From contig JBBPYR010000338.1 in NCBI GenBank assembly GCA_038199755.1, positions 1 through 25,773 on the forward strand: a stretch of 25,773 nt of DNA. The letters run 5' to 3'. This document shows positions 22,821-25,773 of this stretch, in pieces. The DNA comes from JBBPYR01 sp038199755 (lineage in GTDB: Bacteria > Chloroflexota > Ktedonobacteria > Ktedonobacterales > Ktedonobacteraceae). The stretch's first letter is position 1. Each line of letters begins with the position of its first letter. The translations under genes and the position numbers were made by a program. A model generated the notes under the pieces. That model made no database searches and was not told the DNA's origin. It was given only the letters and a program-made list of their open reading frames with translations.

Positions 22821-25773
22821 ATGAGGCAAGGTAAAGGCAGCGAGCTTCTTGGTAATGATCCGCGTAGCGAAAATATAGGTATCATCTATGTGAGTCCTAC
22901 AGATGAAAAAAACAGTGTACTGAACGCTATCACAACACAGGATAAACTTCAACGAAAACAGGTAGTAATTGTGCTACCCCCTGGACAGAATAAAGCATTT
23001 CAACGTCCTGTGGATTTTGATGAATTGAAAAGGTTACATCGCAAATTACAAATAGAGATTGTATTCATTGCCCCTGGTGGTCCGGGTCCTGCTGAGTTTG
23101 CGCGTCAGAGACGCTTCTATGTCTATTCGTCATTAGAGAGCTACACAAAGGCACTGCGTGAAAATCAAAGTCTTGGTGGTGATAGTAATGTAGAAAAAAA
23201 AGGCGGTATCTTTGGTCTTGGCAAGAAGAAGTTTCCTATGCCTGCATCTCCACAAAGTATGCCAACGGAGACAAAAGTGAGCGATACAGAAGGGCAGATA
23301 GGTGCCCAGCCCGGTCCAAACATCATCGAGTTATCACCAATTGGGAGGCGAGGCAAACCAAAAATAAAACTTTCTACACCCGATCCTAAAACAGCCTCAC
23401 CTACACCTTTACCCAATATGAGTCCAATTGGACAACAATATGCAAACTATCGTATAACAAGCCTCCTTGACAGTGGGTACTTGGGAGATGTCTACCTGGC
23501 TGAACACATCCGATCACATGAGAAAGTAGCAATTAAACTACTTCATGGATATGATATAGAAGAAGCACTCTCATATACACAAACGATTGCCCAGTTAAGG
23601 CATCCCAATATTGTGCCTATTCTTGAAACAGGTCTACAGAATGGCAAACTCTACCTTATCATGGAATATATCCCTGGCGGTACAATACAACAACATCACC
23701 CAAAGGGAACAGCTATCTCTTTGACTACTGTAGTTTCCTATGTAAAACAGCTTGCCTTAGCCCTACAATATGCACAGAGTAAATCTATCCTTCATAAACA
23801 TTTGAAACCTGAAGAAATATTTGTAGGAAATAATAATACCATTCTGTTAGGTGGTTTTGATAAAGCACTCATTGAACAGGATAACCGTAGTCGGAGTCTA
23901 CCATCTGACTTTTTTACTTATATGTCTCCTGAACAAATACTAGTAAAAGTCCAACCAATCAACGATCTTTATTCGCTTGCAGTCATTGTGTATGAATGGT
24001 TAACTGGCTCTGTTCCATTCACAGGCACTTCAACTCAAATCATGTTTCAACATCTGAACACCCCACCGCTCCCTCTCCGCTCCAAAGACCCATCCATCCC
24101 ACAACCTGCTGAAGATGTCGTCCTCAAAGCCCTGGCTAAAGACCCAAAAGATCGTTTTGAGAGTGTGATGGCGTTTGCCGAGGCATTGGAACGGGCAAGT
24201 CAGCCGCCAAAGCCTAAACTTCAGCCCGACAATGCATTGGGTCAGCAATTTGGCAGCTATCGACTCCTTCAGCACATTAGTAGTGGGCCATTTGGCGATG
24301 TCTATTTCGCGGAACATGTTAGCCTCGGTTCTAGGGCGGCGATAAAAGTCTTGCATGGAGGGATGGATGTAGAGCAATTTCGCCGTGGTGTGCGCCGCAT
24401 CGCACGTCTCAATCATCCTAATATTGTGCGTGTCATTGACTCAGGCATAAAGGATACTATCCCTTTTCTGGTGATGGATTTTGTAGCACGTGGCAGCTTA
24501 CATGATCTACACTATTACAGTCAGGCGCAGCCCTTGCCACTGGCTACAGTGGTGGCATATGTGAAGCAGGCTGCGGCAGCACTCCAAGAATTGCATGATT
24601 ATAACCTCGTACCTGCTATCATCAATCCCAATGACCTGCTTATCGGTGATAACGATGAAATACTGTTTGATAGTATTGATATAGCCCTTATCCCTGATGA
24701 AAAGAAGCTTCCTGCTGGCAATCCTGGTTATTACGTTGCGCCAGAACAGATGAGCGGAACCACATTTCCAGAAAGTAATCAGTATGCACTTGCGCTCATG
24801 GCACATGAATGGCTCAGTGGGCATAAACTTACAGATAATACCATTATGCCAGGCATACTGTCCGACAGCAAACCGCTAGTACCCTTGTATACCCTAGTAC
24901 CAGATATCCCCCAGGAAGTCTCGGATGTCATTATGAAGGCACTTTCCAAAGATCCCAAAGACCGCTATTCAACTATCGGAGACTTTGCCAACGCGCTTGA
25001 GGATGCCAGTCAACCTAAGGAACTGACAAAAACTCGCGCCGGACAGCAGTTCGGCAAATATCGCCTTATCAAGCGGCTGGGTCATGGTGGGTTCGCTGAT
25101 GTCTATCAGGGCAAACACATTGAGATGGACACATTCGCCGCCATCAAAGTGTTACATTCTCTGGTATACGATCAGGATGAGAAGCGTTTCCTTGAGGAAG
25201 CTCGCACCATCGCGGCACTACGCCATCCCAACATTATTCGTGTACTTGATTTTGGTATCGAGGACGAGACACCCTATCTGGTCATGGATCAAGCGAGCGG
25301 AACGTTGCGTGACCGCCATCCGAAAGGCTCTGTCTTGCCTGCTCGTACGATCCTACCCTACATCAAACAGGTCGCGGCAGCACTCCAATATGCCCATGAC
25401 CAGAGACGCATTCACCGCGATATCAAGCCCGAAAATATGCTCATTGGCGGGCGCAACGCGATTCTCTTGAGCGATTTTGGCCTCGCGACTACGGTCAATA
25501 CCGCTACTTATCAACACACAAAAACTATTGCGGGCACAGCGGTCTACACTGCCCCTGAGCAATTTAGAGGCCGTGCAGGTTTCGCCAGCGATCAATACGC
25601 CCTCGCCATCGTCGTCTACGAGTGGCTTTGTGGCACAGCACCGTTCACCGAGGGCGATTTCATGCAACTGGGCTTTCAACATGGCTACGAGCCGATACCC
25701 CCTATGTGTGAGAAAAACCCCTCTCTCTCGCCCGATGTTGAGCGTGTGGTCATGATCGCGCTGGCAAAAGACC
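22821..25773 (+). CDS. Ser/Thr protein kinase with two pseudokinase domains and one active kinase domain (3' end outside window)
   Basis: Open without a stop from ATG 22821 to the window edge, at least 984 codons. Residues 1-110 form an unassigned alpha/beta domain (IGIIYVSPTDEKNSV, RQRRFYVYSSLESY). A Pro/Lys-rich linker follows to about 206. Kinase 1 (about 210-455) keeps the ATP-site Lys K239. Its HRD triad reads H325-K-H327 and its DFG reads G345-F-D, and the alpha-C Glu is replaced. Kinase 2 (about 485-735) keeps K509, but HRDIKPEN reads PAIINPND (598-605) and DFG reads S618-I-D. Kinase 3 (from about 755) is canonical: GHGGFADVY, K776, H865-R-D867 with IKPEN, D885-F-G and a TAPEQ activation-loop end. 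The first 1.2 kb is more AT-rich than the rest. The kinase probably phosphorylates regulatory proteins; its C-terminus, including any membrane or sensor segment, is not visible. Confidence 0.93.
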   Translation, partial: MRQGKGSELLGNDPRSENIGIIYVSPTDEKNSVLNAITTQDKLQRKQVVIVLPPGQNKAFQRPVDFDELKRLHRKLQIEIVFIAPGGPGPAEFARQRRFYVYSSLESYTKALRENQSLGGDSNVEKKGGIFGLGKKKFPMPASPQSMPTETKVSDTEGQIGAQPGPNIIELSPIGRRGKPKIKLSTPDPKTASPTPLPNMSPIGQQYANYRITSLLDSGYLGDVYLAEHIRSHEKVAIKLLHGYDIEEALSYTQTIAQLRHPNIVPILETGLQNGKLYLIMEYIPGGTIQQHHPKGTAISLTTVVSYVKQLALALQYAQSKSILHKHLKPEEIFVGNNNTILLGGFDKALIEQDNRSRSLPSDFFTYMSPEQILVKVQPINDLYSLAVIVYEWLTGSVPFTGTSTQIMFQHLNTPPLPLRSKDPSIPQPAEDVVLKALAKDPKDRFESVMAFAEALERASQPPKPKLQPDNALGQQFGSYRLLQHISSGPFGDVYFAEHVSLGSRAAIKVLHGGMDVEQFRRGVRRIARLNHPNIVRVIDSGIKDTIPFLVMDFVARGSLHDLHYYSQAQPLPLATVVAYVKQAAAALQELHDYNLVPAIINPNDLLIGDNDEILFDSIDIALIPDEKKLPAGNPGYYVAPEQMSGTTFPESNQYALALMAHEWLSGHKLTDNTIMPGILSDSKPLVPLYTLVPDIPQEVSDVIMKALSKDPKDRYSTIGDFANALEDASQPKELTKTRAGQQFGKYRLIKRLGHGGFADVYQGKHIEMDTFAAIKVLHSLVYDQDEKRFLEEARTIAALRHPNIIRVLDFGIEDETPYLVMDQASGTLRDRHPKGSVLPARTILPYIKQVAAALQYAHDQRRIHRDIKPENMLIGGRNAILLSDFGLATTVNTATYQHTKTIAGTAVYTAPEQFRGRAGFASDQYALAIVVYEWLCGTAPFTEGDFMQLGFQHGYEPIPPMCEKNPSLSPDVERVVMIALAKD

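Noticed and set aside
24030..24824. Two minus-strand open frames (128 and 105 codons) opposite the kinase gene
   Set aside because: The plus strand is continuously open here with clear kinase motifs; the minus frames have no motifs.

Overview
The window looks like chromosomal DNA from a spore-forming, soil-type member of the Chloroflexota, most likely class Ktedonobacteria. This is inferred from gene content, because no rRNA marker is present. The supporting content is a very large multi-domain Ser/Thr kinase, an FKBP isomerase with a membrane anchor and a long Ala/Thr linker, a tricorn-type protease, a sigma / zinc-finger / TPR-CHAT operon and a eukaryote-like deoxyribose-phosphate aldolase. 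Base composition is moderate and the genes are mixed on both strands. I see no insertion sequence, prophage, CRISPR array, tRNA or rRNA.

Layout: (1) 145-4435, plus strand: a Crp/Fnr-type regulator, a pair of 14-16 bp palindromes in front of an MFS transporter, then a radical SAM enzyme followed closely by a divergent calcineurin-like phosphoesterase. (2) 4445-5188, minus: a membrane-anchored FKBP prolyl isomerase, convergent with region 1. (3) 5633-8920, plus: a complete tricorn-type protease, ending in a hairpin shared with the convergent minus-strand hutF-like deiminase at 8970-10301. (4) 10340-15130, minus: an operon transcribed as sigma factor, double zinc-finger anti-sigma-like protein, then TPR-CHAT caspase-like protease. 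(5) 15601-18907, plus: a dCache sensor protein without an output domain, a MOSC-like protein and a class I methyltransferase. (6) 19044-22589, minus: deoC (DERA-type) and a two-domain ALDH16-type aldehyde dehydrogenase. Together these could cleave deoxyribose 5-phosphate to acetaldehyde plus glyceraldehyde 3-phosphate and oxidise the acetaldehyde. (7) 22821 to the window end, plus: one open reading frame carrying an unassigned N-terminal domain and three tandem protein-kinase domains.

Two things stand out. The kinase gene encodes pseudokinase, pseudokinase, then active kinase in a row: the first two domains have lost the catalytic Asp, the DFG Asp and the alpha-C Glu, while the third is canonical. 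The operon at 10340-15130 couples a sigma factor and a soluble anti-sigma-like protein to a caspase-like protease. This suggests protease-controlled release of a sigma factor, comparable in logic to the TPR-CHAT / sigma partnership of type III-E CRISPR loci but without CRISPR. Both mechanisms are inferences; the domain arrangements and residues are read directly from the sequence.
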